Source: Cryptomeria japonica
Taxonomy: Eukaryota; Streptophyta; Pinopsida; Cupressales; Cupressaceae
Direction of reading: 5' to 3'
DNA length: 64,000 bases
Assembly (NCBI RefSeq): GCF_030272615.1
Contig: NC_081412.1
Coordinates: forward strand, 683,650,583-683,714,582
A program made the translations under genes and the position numbers. The notes beneath the pieces were generated by a model. It was not told where the DNA came from and did no database searches. It saw nothing but the letters and a program-made list of their open reading frames with translations. Shown one piece after another: positions 45,870 through 58,757 of this stretch. Each line of letters starts with the position of its first letter. The first letter of the stretch is position 1.

Positions 45870-46690
45870 AGAGAGATCATATCTCACAAACGTCTAAGAA
45901 ATTTTGCACCAAATGGTTTTTCCAAGTTGAAGAAAGTATCAGAAGCTCTCAATAAAAAATTCAGAATTTTTGGAGCATATTTTCATTTTCTATGAATTTT
46001 TTATGATTTTTCATAAAAATTAATTTTGAGAGAAAATGAGAGAATTTTTTGGATTTTCTTACATTTTTGGAAATCTCTCATAATTATACATAGGATCTGT
46101 TCTTTGTGATTTTAATTTTGATGCAAAATATTTCCCTAAAAATTGGATCTTTAAAAATTAGGTTTTTTCCTTATTTTGATCATATCTCACAAATGGCTAT
46201 GAATTTTGGCATAAAATTGTTTTTGTAGGTCAGGAAACATATCAAAAGGATCCAATACAAATTTCAAGATTTTTGGATCGATTTTGCAATTTTTATGAAT
46301 TTTTTATGATTTTTCGTAAAAAATTAATTTGGAGAGCAAATTAGCAAATGTTTTGGATTTTCTTACATTTTTGGAAATATCTCAAAATTATACATAGGAT
46401 TTGATCTTTGTGATTTTAAATTTGATGCAAAATAATTCCTCAAAAATCAGATCTTTGAAAATTAGGGTTTTGCATTATTTTACTCATATCTCAGAAACTG
46501 CTTGGATTTGTTGCAGAAATGTTTTTATGGAGGTTTGGAAGACGATCAAGACTCTCCAATAAAAATTTTAGATTTTTTGGATCAATTTTGCATTTTATAT
46601 GAATTTTTTATGATTTTTCATAAAAAATTAATTTTGAGAGCAAATTAGCAAATTTTTTTGACTTTTTTACATTTTTGGAAATCTCTTGAA
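45870..46690. repeat. Three tandem copies of a 300-bp leader repeat
   Basis: CATATCTCACAAACG (45879), CATATCTCACAAATGG (46182) and CATATCTCAGAAACTG (46484) each open about 302 bp with the same order of motifs (ATTTTTATGAATTTTTTATG, TTGGATTTTCTTACATTTTT, TACATAGGAT). They lie between the primer site and gag. 46691-48271 is leader sequence without recognisable coding homology. Confidence 0.85.
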
Positions 46691-48271
46691 ATTTTACAAG
46701 TGGTCTTTTTTTATGATGAATCAGATATTTAAATTGGTTAGCAAAATGCATTGTTGAAGGCCCCTATTTCACAAAGTCTTTTGGATCTAAAATTTACCTA
46801 ACTTGTGTGCTTGCAGGAAGTAGTGATCATTTGAAACAATCCAAACTACTAATAAATCTTTGTTGCAGGTCCTTGGCAAGGGTTTTTTGGATTTTTATTG
46901 TGTGCCTTGTTTTCATAGACTAGCAAACACTTCCATTGGTGCACTAAAATTGAATCATTGTCTTTTGTGTCTTGAGCAACAAGCTCTTTTTGTTTAATCT
47001 TTAGAGGGCCTGTCTTCCCATGTGGTCATTAGGACTACTAGTGAGAAGAGAACGACCCAAGTGGTAGCAAGGAAAACCCACCTCTTTCGAACCACTATAA
47101 ACAAATGTATTCATGGTGAAAACTATGGATAATGTGTGTTGATTAGTTCATACCGACACTATGTCTCCCCATAAACCCGTTTGATCAAATTTATTTGATC
47201 AGTTGTAGGGCGTAACCCCTGCCGACTAGGAGCCTTCTGTATTTACAGAGCTGAAAGTGCTGCATGTATGGCCACACGAGCGGATGCCCTTACTAGCACC
47301 TTTTCATTTTAGAAGCCCAAATCCTTCTAGTTATTGGGGCAAGAGGTCGGACCTCTGGTAGCGGCCCACACACATACAGTTCTTAGTAGAGATACAAAGT
47401 TCACCACGGGGAGTTTTCGTGGGGAATGATGCTTGGCTGACCCGAGAAGTGAGTGCCGAGGGTGGAGCCAGTGAGGTCAAGCATCTAAGTATCCACTTTG
47501 AATAGCATAGCCTCGAGGGTACAACCTCATGTGGGATCAACAACTATTATCTTGGCCAGCCATAAGAATTGTGCTTGACTTATTTTAAACATTCAAAACA
47601 TTCAAGACCAAACAACAAAACATTGTGTCTTTTGTATCTTCAAGTGTATGCAAAACATTTTTACATCAAACAACACACTTTCTTAGAGTCATTTTGTGTC
47701 TAAACACTTGCAAACATTGAGTCCTCATCAACATTGTATCCTCTTGTCACGAAAAATAGTCAAACATTCAGATTTGGTCACAACCAACAACTTCACAAAT
47801 TGGAAAAATTTTACAGTCCAGCAAACAAGAGCAATCAGTTTTGGAATTCTTGAGCTTCCTAGGTTGTTTCTCCAAGTTTCATTTAGCATTCAACTTGTCT
47901 TTGGGTCTCACAAAGTCCATCATTCCTTTACATTCACACTTGTCTAAACTTGAGTCAAAAGGTCACTTGCTTGTCCTCATCATACTTTGTCAACACACTA
48001 CATACAACGACACTTTGCTAAGTGGTCCCTCATCAAGGTCTATCACCTTTGGGTCTCATTTGGTCTTACTTAGAGTCAAGGTCAACTTACCTCATCAAGA
48101 GAAACTATCCTCTCTTTGGAAGTCACGCCTACTCTACTACATACATACTTGGTCTTACACTTTGGACATTGCAAGTACATCTTAGATTCATTTACACTCC
48201 ATCCAACTCTTGGTCTTCCATACTTTTTCCATTTTCATCTAGTCTCACACATCTTGGTCAATACCTAGTTC

Positions 48272-50665
48272 ATGGTTGAAACTCATCTTCAAAAATCTAG
48301 GAGAGAAACTAAAGAGGCTCAAGAGTCCGCAAACATGAGTTCTTATGAGTATGACAATGATGTCTTTTTCAATACTGATCATAACACATTACCTGGCATG
48401 GATGCCTATAGAAACATTCCAAATGTTGAGAACATGGCCACTACAAACAACAATGATACACACAAAGACAATATGGACAACTTTTCAGTACATTCAGCAG
48501 ATGTGGAAGAATCCATTATGAATCCCCATTTCAATCGAATGGTTGAGGAAATAATGAGGAGAGATAGACAATACTTCTTACAAATGATGGCACAAAGTGG
48601 AGCCAAGATACCTCATGATTTTGACATGTCTCAAATAATGGAAAATTGACCTTTGCAACAAACTCACTCCAACATGGATCAAAGGAGGCCTAATAGTGGA
48701 GGAAATAGAGGACCACATCTTGTGCTTGAATCACCATCATCTTTGTTTCAAAAACTAGAGGTCCCACATACACATGGTCAAGCATATGATACTCACCTTC
48801 GCAGACCATTATGGAAGTCTTATGCAGAAAGATATGCTCAATCACATACAAATGCTAAGGATCAACCACCAAAGCAATTGGATATTCAAAGGCATGCTCA
48901 AAATTTGGACACAAGGAAACCCCGTGTCAAATTTGGGGGCAACACAATAGAATATGACATGCCTGTAGAGTATGGTATACATGCACAAAATAGATATGGC
49001 ATTCCTCAACATGAATCTATACCAAGTGGTCCATATACGCAACATCACTATAGACCTACTCCATATGAACATGTGTATGATCAATATCATCCATATATGC
49101 AACATGCTTCTCCTCCAATTGGTGCCTCAAGCATGGGGTATGGTCCAAGAAGTCGATCTCCACCTAAGAGCAATTTGGAGCAACAAATCAAGGACTTACA
49201 AAAGAAAATGGAGGACATAAATACACTGAAGCCAACATACACAATGAGAGACATATGTCCTTATCCATTCGACAAGAGCATTCCAATGCCTCCATTTCCT
49301 ACACACTTTGTGACGCCTAAATTTGATAAGTATAGAGGAAAAGGGGATCCTAAGACACACATAAGACAGTTTTTCACAGCTTGCATTGAAGTAGCTTCAG
49401 AAGAGACATATTTGATGAGATTATTCCCACAAAGCTTAGGTGATCAAGCTATGGAATGGTTCTCCCAACTCCCACTTGGTATTAAGTCATGGGGTGACTT
49501 AGCAGAGGCATTTATTCAACATTTCTCCTACAATATAGAGACAGACATATCAGTCACTACTTTATGCAACACCAAACAAAAAGAGGGAGAGTCTTTTGCA
49601 TCATTTTTACAAAGATGGAGGAATCTAGCTAGCAGATGCTCTTGTGAAATTCCACAAAAATAAATGGTAGAGATGTTCACACAAAATGTTAACAAAGACA
49701 TTGGCTATGATCTAAGAAAAGCTTCTTTGTCCACCTTCAGGGACGTTATTGAAAAAGGCTTAGCAATAGAAAAGGTCCTAATTGATCAAGGAGTCATTAA
49801 GATATTCAAGGCAAACAAATATGACTTTAAAGGAAAAGACAAGCCAAGATTTTGGAATAAAAACAAGAACATAGTCAATGATGGTGTTGTTGATGCCAAC
49901 ACAGTGCGACCCAAATTCATCTTTTCGAGATCAAGTTCTACAAACAATCAAGTGAATACCCAAACAACTTCTAGATCACGAAGGAAGTACACTCCATTGG
50001 GAGAACCACTTGAGTCAGTCTTCAAAAAGTTAGTGGCAAACAAGGTAATCACAATTCCAGATTTTCCTCCATATGAACCAAAGGTTAAACCAAATTGGTG
50101 GAATTATGATGAGTATTGTGAATTTCATAAGAGCAAGGGTCATAATATAGGAAATTGTCATCGACTGAAGAATATCGTACAAGATCTCATTGATAGAGGT
50201 GACATTGAGATTGAGGGACACTCATCTAATCAAGAACATGAGATGTTTAAGGAGCCATTCCCAAAGCATGACAAGGGAAAAGGTAAAGCCACAGATGATC
50301 AAACCAACTATACTAGAGAATCTTACAACTATGATTCAACCATCAATCACATCTCGATGGACAAAAACCCTGAGAATCCTACTCAGAGACCCAAGATTGT
50401 CCTAAAAGGTGTTGGATCTTCTTCCAAACCTACTTCTGAATGTCATGTTACAACCCATCAAGGTAAAATCACTTTGACAGGTGCTTCAAATAAAAACACC
50501 GCTTCTTCATCAACCAAACTTGAGTATGCCCTTGTAGAACAGTTAGGGAAGACACCCACCCTCATCTCCATACTTGAGCCCTTACGCATATCCCCTGCTC
50601 ATAAAGCTATTCTTGACAAAATCTTGAGAGACACTGTCGTTCCTACTGATTTGAACGTGGACTAG
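48272..50665 (+). pseudogene. Ty3/gypsy gag polyprotein
   Basis: One frame with in-frame stops at 48647 (TGA), 49661 (TAA) and 50663 (TAG) and no frameshift. The start MVETHLQKSRRETKEAQESA is the first long frame. The retrotransposon gag domain is at about 49290-49760: PKFDKYRGKGDPKTHIRQFF, LMRLFPQSLGDQAMEWFSQL and GESFASFLQRWRNLASRC. Downstream, YCEFHKSKGHNIGNCHRLK is a CHHC-type zinc-binding motif. It would form the capsid. The same frame continues into protease. Confidence 0.88.
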
Positions 50666-52360
50666 TTTCAAGCCATGGTGGGATACCTATCCGTTCCACA
50701 TTCCCTTACATTCATAGAAGCCGATGATGCCTCTGTAAGTCAACCACATAATGCACCATTACACATTGAAGCCTTCATACACAAACATAGAATCAAATGA
50801 GTCCTGATAGATGGAGGAGAAGGTCTAAACATTTGTACATTGAGCACTATTAAACAATTGGGATATTCTGATAAAGCTATGAATTCTACAAACAAAATTA
50901 CTATCAAAGCATATGATGATGAAGAGAATTCATCCAAGGGTATAGTCATTTTACCTCTCAGAGTTGGGCTAGTTACAAAAGATGTGATTTGTCAAGTCCT
51001 AGACCTTGATCTCACATACAACATATTGCTAGGACATCCATGGATTCATGAGATTGGTGCAGTCCCATCTACATACCATCAATGTATCAAGTTTCCACAC
51101 AATGGAGTTGAAGTGACTATCAAAGCTGACCCAAATCCATTCATATATTGCAACAATATGCAACATAGATTAGAAGTAACAATTCCAGCCAATCGAGAGG
51201 CTATTCCTTCATCAGCATATGTGGATCCAGAATCATTAAAAGCTTCAACATCAAAGCAAATAGAGCTCAAAGAAAAATTTAAGATTAAAGATATGGGATG
51301 TGGTGAGTATATCTTTCATGTTGATCAACTCCCACTATCTCCTAAGACATTCAGTCGACAGGAACAATCTATAAACAATCTGCAATGCCAAGGAATTGGG
51401 TGTGAACCACCTAGTGTTGTGGCTACTAAGTCTGAATGCAAATCTCCTCTAGTGGTGCAAGCAGCTCTTGATATCAATAGTCCTAAGAGTGGTTCCAACA
51501 AAGAATCCATTGAGCATATCGTCAGCCCTCTTGAGAACTCACATAGCCTTAACATTTCATCCACTCATTCCATTTCCACTCCAATTCTAGACTTGGATCA
51601 ACAAGAATTACAAAAGCCCTTACTATTTGGGGATCAAAAATCAAGCTTTGAAAAGAAAAATTTAAAAGTCAAAAATAAAGAAAAGTCCTTTAGTCCAAAT
51701 CAAAATCAAAAGCTATTGGACTCTCCAAAAATTAAAGTCAAGGATAAAAATCCTATGAAGCAAAAAGAACAAGAGTTGATCTCCCCTAATATCAAAATAA
51801 CTGGGGGCAAAATTTCTAAAATTTCAAGTCAAAAAGCATACTTGTTGATCCTAAGCCTCCATCATGCTATGCTACTTTCACTCCTTTTTGCAATCATAAG
51901 CCTTCATAACTCATCCACATATTCCACACATCCTTTCCCTTCCGGCAATACATCATGGAGCTTTAATGGAGCTTACTCGAAGGACTTTTCTATTAGAGAT
52001 GCCCAAACTTCTTTAGGTGACACGCATACGGGCCTGTGTAGTCCACACGCTAGTAATTCTATCTCAGTTCCTTTATCAAGGAAGACAGTCACTCGAGCTA
52101 CACATAATTCAGTCAAGGAACATCACAGTTACAATTATAAAGTCAAGCCTCACACATTTGAGGTAGGTGACTTGGTTCTCAGAGAAAATCCTAAAAATCA
52201 GCAAGACAGAGAGAAGAAGGGCAAGTTCAAACCAAATTGGCTTGGTCCTTACATCATTACAGTAGTATATGGATCTGGGGCATATCAGCTCTCAACTACA
52301 GAAGGTGAACCTTTGGAGGATCCTATCAACAGCATGCACCTTCGCAGGTTCTACACATAG
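50666..52360 (+). pseudogene. Aspartic protease fused to integrase C-terminal tail (pol middle deleted)
   Basis: This continues the gag frame. A TGA at 50798 precedes the protease core VLIDGGEGLNICTLSTIKQL (DGG is the active-site variant common in this gypsy branch) and DLDLTYNILLGHPWIHEIGA. From 50840 the frame is open for 506 codons. After a charged Lys-rich stretch and a hydrophobic run (LLILSLHHAMLLSLLFAI) it passes into YKVKPHTFEVGDLVLRENPK, LGPYIITVVYGSGAYQLSTT and NSMHLRRFYT, the end of gypsy integrase. RT, RNase H and the integrase zinc and catalytic cores are absent. The relative at 58758-61316 shows what is missing. Confidence 0.87.
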
Positions 52361-54040
52361 CTCTTTGGAATATCCTAATTCAAAAATACAAAAAATCTAA
52401 AAATTTCAAAAATACAAAAAAAATTTATAAAAACAAAAAAAATCATTACTTGGTGAAAACCTGGCAAACAGGTGCCTTGTGACATAGAAAACATTGAAAA
52501 ATCAAAAAAATCAAAAAAAGTAAAGAGAAATAATTTCGTCCAACGGTGAAAACCACTTCGGTGGCGCCTTGGGCAAGTACCATGGTGAAAATTGGGTCAC
52601 CAGCGCCATGCGTAGAAACATTGCTCCTCCCTCCTTCAGGATCCACTTTCATCCTTTCACTTTGCACACACTCACGACCAATTCATCCATAATAAACTTA
52701 CCCATTCCCATCATGGCTTGTTATTGATCTACCCAAGATTGGTTAGCCATTCATAATAAACCTCCCTTTCCATCCATAATAAATCAGCTCCTATTTGTGG
52801 CTAAGGCAAATCCTATGTCTAGTGATGGGTGTGGAACTGAGAACATCACATGTTTCAAGGAGTACAGTTTCTTCCAACTTCCTTCAGTCTATCCGCACAC
52901 AATCCACAATAAAGAAACATTTGCATCGCCAGATCCGCAATAAGGTTCCATCTTCTTCACAATAAAATATCGGTTTCAGATGAGACAACAGCAACAATGA
53001 GCTTCAACAAAATCAAATCTTTCAACAGACTCAGACAACATTATGGTTCAGTGCTATCTATCCATTTTGTGAAAGTAAACATTGTGACCACAATCAAATA
53101 AGACTTATACAAGTGACAACAAACACTAAACTTGAGGGCTACAGTGGATGTTGGTGTCGAGTCTTGATTTTCTTTTGATTTCATCTTTTTTGGTGACATG
53201 TCTTTTAGCTTTTTCAGGATGTCTCTGACTAGAGATTCTATCTCCAGGATGTCTTTGACTAGAAAGGCGAAGATGGGGTATCGTCACCTATTTTTGTTTG
53301 CTGTCTGTGGATTGTCTTTTAGTAATGCTATGACTTGTCCAAGGATATGAGGACACTGTGAGTCTAGTATGAACTAGGGCATTCCTTGTTTGTGACTGTC
53401 TTATCTCCATGCAAATGGGTACAATGACTTTTTGGGTCGAACACATGCCTCGATTGTCATAACCTACTTGCCATAATAAAGCTCAATGATGATAACGCAC
53501 AAGAAGCTCTTTCACGTTCATATCTTCTATCTTTCATCCCCCTTTCTTGATTGACTTCCATCGTCCTTCTTGAGTCCACGTAGCTTGCTATCACATGACT
53601 GAGTATAATGACACACCAAAAACATTTGTATTTCATGTAGTTGCACCTGCATTACCACATATAAGCATTTCATACATACATATAGATATCACAATTGCAT
53701 CACATCCTGCACACAACACCTGTTAGCATAATTTACATTTGCATTATCATATTCATCTACATTACATACATTCACAATTGCATTATGCATACACATATAA
53801 AACATAAAAGAACAAAAAAAAATATTGGATTACATCATATACATATTTGCATCCATATCATAAGCATCACATAGAAACATACATCACATAGGTATGCATG
53901 CATATAGCTTCCACAAAGATGAATCATCTCATATATATATATAAAGTGTCATGGTACAATGATGTCAAAATCATATGGCTACAATCACCCGCAGGTGTCT
54001 ACATCATCATACAAAATGGTACAATATTGATACATAGGGA
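52361..54040. other. Non-coding region downstream of integrase tail
   Basis: 52440-52620 holds GAAAACCACTTCGGTGGCGC-type repeats, shared with the outer element at about 58590-58650. 53600-53900 is rich in CATA/CAT words. No reading frame. Confidence 0.6.
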
Positions 54041-55428
54041 GCCCTCTACGGCTATGATGAATTCCCTTCCTCAGAGCTGGCTGGCCTCGATGGAGTTTGA
54101 GCCCTAGAAGGACCCACCCCAAGATCATCTCTCCTGGCCCTTGTGTCCCCTGCAGCCACCCCTCGTGTCACCCTATCCAGATAGAGGAACCCACTGATAA
54201 CTCCTGCCAACACTGTTGGTAGTGCTAATCCTATCCATGTCATGGTATCCCATGCCACATGTCCCACCCTCATCTCCAGTCCTGGATCCTATAATACTCA
54301 TCTCAGTGCATCCTTGTCTCCGTCTCGATCATAGGGTACTAACTCCCCATCGATCGGTATCTGCAGAATCCTATATACATCCTCCAAGGTGACTGCCATC
54401 TCCCCCATCGGCAAATGAAAAGTACATGTCTCAGAGTGCCCCCTCTCTGCCAATGCAGTCAACAGTCCCATGTTCACCTAAAACTCAGGCACATATAGAA
54501 TATGTCTCAATCCCATAGCCTCAATTGCTACTCAGTCCTCAAGTGTCAACTCAGGTCGCAATGTCAACTCAGGTCGCAATCTTTGTGTCGACGAAAATCT
54601 CTCCTGTGACTCTAGCATCAACAAATAGTCTTGCAGTCAAGCAAATCAATCATGTCAGTCATAGTGGCATTCACTGTTTATCACAAAATGCTACTTTTTA
54701 TCTAAATGCATATGGCATTCTATCCTAGTGACACTCCCTATTCATCACAAAGTGTTGCTATCTATCCTAGTGGTACTCCTGGTTCATCACAAAGTACTAC
54801 GTGTTTTGCACTCCCTGTTCATCACAAAGTGCTACTCACATTTGCACTCATTGTTCATCACAAAGTGCTGCTCATATTTTAGTACTCCCTGTTCATCACA
54901 AAGTACTATATCTTGGTACTCACTATTCATCACAAAGTGCCTTGATCTATCTTATCCTAGGGCCTATGCTTGAGTGAATCCTCTTGAGTAGTTTCCTAAT
55001 TGGCAACATATGTTCTATCATAGAATTGTCAATCCTAGCCCTTTTTGCTATCCTAATTTTCCATAGAGGACTTGCTTGAGTGTATCCTTTCAGTAGCTTA
55101 TCCAATCGATAGTGTATGTTCATCACAGAACTACCGATTTGACCTAGAAGACACAAATTCACATTTTTTGGACACAAACATGCTTTCATGACATAAACGC
55201 TCTTTTAGACTACATAAACGTGCCTGGCACCAACGCAGATGCACCTGGATGTTTTTGACATTTTTTTTTAACCCTATTCTAAGCACATTTATTTCCCTAT
55301 CTAGCATGCATTAATGACAACAATAAATGCATCAAAGTACAAGGAGGTTTTGTGGTACTTATTGGCTCTCCTGCCTCTGCTGGCCTCTGGAATCGACGAA
55401 CGCGGTCGAATCTGTGAACGAAAGCCAT
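54041..55428 (-). pseudogene. Plant mobile domain (PMD) gene, antisense inside the nested gypsy element
   Basis: Exon 1 on the minus strand starts at ATG 55428 (MAFVHRFDRVRRFQRPAEAG) and has a GT donor after 55359. The intron (55358-54604) ends CACAG. Exon 2 from 54603 reads ERFSSTQRLRPELTLRPELT, MGLLTALAERGHSETCTFHL, PMGEMAVTLEDVYRILQIPI and, after a gap and stops, PTVLAGVISGFLYLDRVTRG. These match the PMD gene of the outer element (FHLAMGD, MLEDVWRILHI, VLASIIGCLLCLDR). It ends near 54052, much shorter than the other copy, so the C-terminal half is deleted. Donor and acceptor were chosen by eye from splice context and from agreement with the other copy. Confidence 0.75.
54690..54950. repeat. 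Tandem GTTCATCACAAAGTGCTACT repeat in the PMD intron
   Basis: Seven or so copies of GCACTCCCTGTTCATCACAA AGTGCT spaced about 30-45 bp, in the intron of the antisense PMD gene. It parallels the GCACT/AGTGC repeats in the intron at 42320-42670. Confidence 0.8.
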
Positions 55429-55520
55429 CGCTGCTGACTGCTACTGCTTTTTTCTTGCTTTGCACTCTGCTCTCGTGGATGTGTGGATGACAATGAGGAT
55501 GTCTTTTTCCCGTGGTCTAT

Positions 55521-55526
55521 CTTATA
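55521..55526 (-). promoter_or_regulatory. TATA box of the antisense PMD gene (nested element)
   Basis: Minus strand GGCTATAAGATAG, about 93 bp before the ATG at 55428; the equivalent in the outer element lies 105 bp before its ATG. Confidence 0.5.
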
Positions 55527-55760
55527 GCCTACCCTAGCCCTCGCCCTCATTTCCCGAGTCAGTCTTCATTATCCCGTGACTCTGTCACTTTATCCAGTCA
55601 GTCCATTCTATCCCATCTTTCTTATCAAGAGATTGTTTGCAATCTTTTTAGACATTTTCATCCAATCTCTCGAGGGGGCATATCATTCCCATCTTGGGGC
55701 AACTTTGTATCAGTTCATCTTATCTTCTTTGAAACAACACGACAAGCCGCATTGTATCAA

Positions 55761-55772
55761 AGAGGGGCAAAA
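55761..55772 (+). other. Polypurine tract of nested gypsy element
   Basis: AGAGGGGCAAAA immediately before the 3' LTR start TGTAGACACCC. Confidence 0.85.
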
Positions 55773-56550
55773 TGTAGACACCCAAAATTGTCCAGTCTAA
55801 TTAAATAAATATTTTATTTTATTTAATTATCTAAGCCTAATTCTTCTATTAATTAAATAAATCTTTATTTATTTAATTAATTCATTTATCCTCTTCTAGC
55901 CTTATTTCTCATTTAAATAAATACATTTATTTATTTAAATTATCATTTTCCTAAATTAAATAAATATGAGATTTATTTAATTGATCCCACTTCTTCTATT
56001 AATTAAATAAATCTTTATTTATTTAATTAATTCATTATCCCTTTCCACCTATGACACATGTCATTCATCTCTTAATTCCTACACTACCTACCTCTTTCAT
56101 TATTTTATTATTTCTTCTACCTACCCTCTAATCCTAGCCGACCTCCTTTTTACACCTCTCAATCTTATCCCTCCATTTCATATAGTGTCTTCTATTTAAG
56201 GAGATGCTTCTTTCATTATCAAACCCTAATGAGCTAATGAACTATTTTTGAGCTAATGACTATACTACGATCCTACTTGCAACCACATTCCGTTCTTTGT
56301 TGAGCTCTTGTGCACATAAAATCTGAGAGTAAATATATCAAGCAAGATCAATGGAGATAGGAAGAATGGAGATCAAAACCCTATTGGACATGTGATGGTA
56401 TAATCTTTGTGATTTCATTTGATTTGCATTGTCTTTGGTAATCTTCATATGTTATGGTGGATCTTTGTTGTTGTTAGGCTAGGGTTTGGTGGTTGAATTC
56501 GTTTAGCCTTTCAATATTGTTATTATTGTTATCCATTTTCACCATATACA
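55773..56550 (+). repeat. 3' LTR of nested gypsy element
   Basis: 778 bp, TGTAGACACCC ... CACCATATACA; counterpart of 44949-45726 with only scattered differences. Confidence 0.9.
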
Positions 56551-56555
56551 ATATG
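56551..56555. repeat. Target site duplication ATATG (right)
   Basis: Matches 44944-44948. Confidence 0.7.
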
Positions 56556-58757
56556 ATATGTATCTATGTGATGACATGTATGATTTTATTTAGGATGATG
56601 ATATTAATAATACTTAGATACATGCTATGGATGATTTTCTTTCTAGATGTACATTTTGATTATATGATTTCTATATGCATGCTATGGATGATTTGTTACA
56701 TGTTAATGTAGGCTAATAGATGGATGATGCTTTTGGAATGCTATTAATGTAATGGAATGATGATGATGTATTTTAGATAATGAAGAATGATATTATGATG
56801 GATAATACTTGTTTATGTTGATGATATGATGTGATGATATGAGTAAATGATGCATATTTTTAAGATGAATCTAAATGAATGAAATGTTTATTAAGATGTA
56901 TCTAAATGAATAAAATGAATAAGATGTATTTATGTGTCTACTTGAATAAATGAATCTAAATGATGTGAAATGTATCTAAATGAATCTAAATGAATAAAAT
57001 GATTCGAAATGTAACTAATTGATAAATGAAATGAAATGATAATGAAACCAATGCAACTAAGAGATAATGAATAACTACACCTTAATGAAATTTAAAGGAT
57101 AATGAATGCATCTTAATGAATCTAGATGAAACTAAATGGTTAAAAATGTAACTACTAAATTAATCTAAATGAAACTTAAATGATAATGAAAGGAATGCAT
57201 ACTTAATGATAAAATGAATGCACTAAATGGATAAATGATTTTTCTTGATAACAGAGAAACAAATGCACTTAAATGAAATGCAAGTAAATGATAATAAATG
57301 CACTCTTATTGATGAATAAACAAATGCACTTAAATGAATATCTAAATGGATTTAATCCATCTAAATGTAAGTAAATGATACTGAACTGAATGTATTTAAT
57401 GCAACTACATGATAATGTCATGCCTTCATGATATATGAATGCAAGTTGAGGAAAAATTGTGGATGTGGAATGTAGATGTGATATGATGTATCAGAGAACT
57501 CTGTTGTGATTGGACCCAAGAAAAATTTATATTAAGTGATTTCTCATAGAAACCTGAATTACTTGCATACGAATAACAGGTATGAACAATGAATGAGCAA
57601 ATGGATGGGAGATATGAAACGGAATGCAATACAAACAAGTGAGATGAAATGAGGATCCATAGATTATTCATAGTGCTTTATTTTCATCATCGAGCATGGT
57701 AGTATCATTCTTGGTCAAGGTAGCAGGAACCAAGTTTGAGCATTTCACCTGTAAGAAAGCCTCACAGACAAGGAAAGTTACCCTCCATTCCAGTTCATGT
57801 GCAAATGGTCAAGGTATACGTTGTAGTAAGTAAACCATAGCGATCTATGATTGTATTTTGCATAGGATCATGTAGCTTAGTGAACTTCCCACATAGACAC
57901 CATTAGTAAATGCCCCAAAACTTCATTGGAACAATCCATAGACAACAAACAAAGAAAAATATATTAGGAACCATCTTGGCTACTCTAATCACTTGTGGAT
58001 ATCCTGGAGTAGCATAGGAACCTGATATGAATAAAATAAAGACATAACAAATCAACCAAGTGCTTAGCAGCTCAAAAATAATTTTCTTGTCAAAGAAAAT
58101 GTTGCCATGTCTTTTTTTATAATGGATCCTTGTGAAGACAATTATGTGTAGATGTGTTGATTGGTTGGTTGATTTGATAGGTGATCATTGTTTTGAGTAA
58201 CTCAAAATGTTTGTTTGGTGTCTATTGCGATATGTACAAGGAAGAATATATGTTGTAATGTTTGTGATTGATTTTTGATGTTTTTGTTATGTTTCTGGAT
58301 TTTGTGAATGTTTATGAATATTTTTGATATTTTATGAGTTTTTATGAATGTTTATGTTATATTTCTAGATAGTTTTGAATGAGGAACTCAATGAATCTCA
58401 AATGATGTAGAATCCACTTCCATTAGTAGGTTAAGAGCTTTGCCCCCAATTAGATGTTGCTATGAAAGCGGGATGCAGAACACATGAAGTAATAACCCTG
58501 ATTGCATATCAATAACAAGCCATGGTTTGAATGATGGATGAATGGATGTGATCGCACTGAGTCTGAAATACAATGGAGCCATACCCTTTATGAATGTCAC
58601 CTATTTGCCAAGTTTTCACCACCGCACTTAACCAAGGCACCACCGAAGTGGTTTTCACTATTTGGAAGCATGATTTTTCTTTACTATTTTCTTGATTTTT
58701 TTTGTATTTTCTTTAGGACATTTTTCTGATATATGGTGGAGCCCAATGCTCTGTATA
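56556..58757. other. Non-coding 3' region of the outer gypsy element
   Basis: 56850-57420 is a degenerate tandem of AAATGAATCTAAATGAATAA-like words. 57430-58600 has no reading frame of interest. 58590-58650 shares the CACCGAAGTGGTTTTCAC stretch with the nested element (52545-52565), confirming that the two are collinear relatives. Confidence 0.65.

Larger units (their letters stand above)
44949..56550 (+). mobile_element. Nested Ty3/gypsy element lacking RT, RNase H and integrase core
   Basis: Two 778-bp LTRs (44949-45726, 55773-56550), TSD ATATG, a primer-site region, gag, protease, and then directly the integrase C-terminal tail. The pol middle is deleted in frame. An antisense PMD gene lies between the integrase tail and the 3' LTR. 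It needs pol in trans. Inserted in the 3' region of its relative at 40062-62821. Confidence 0.88.
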
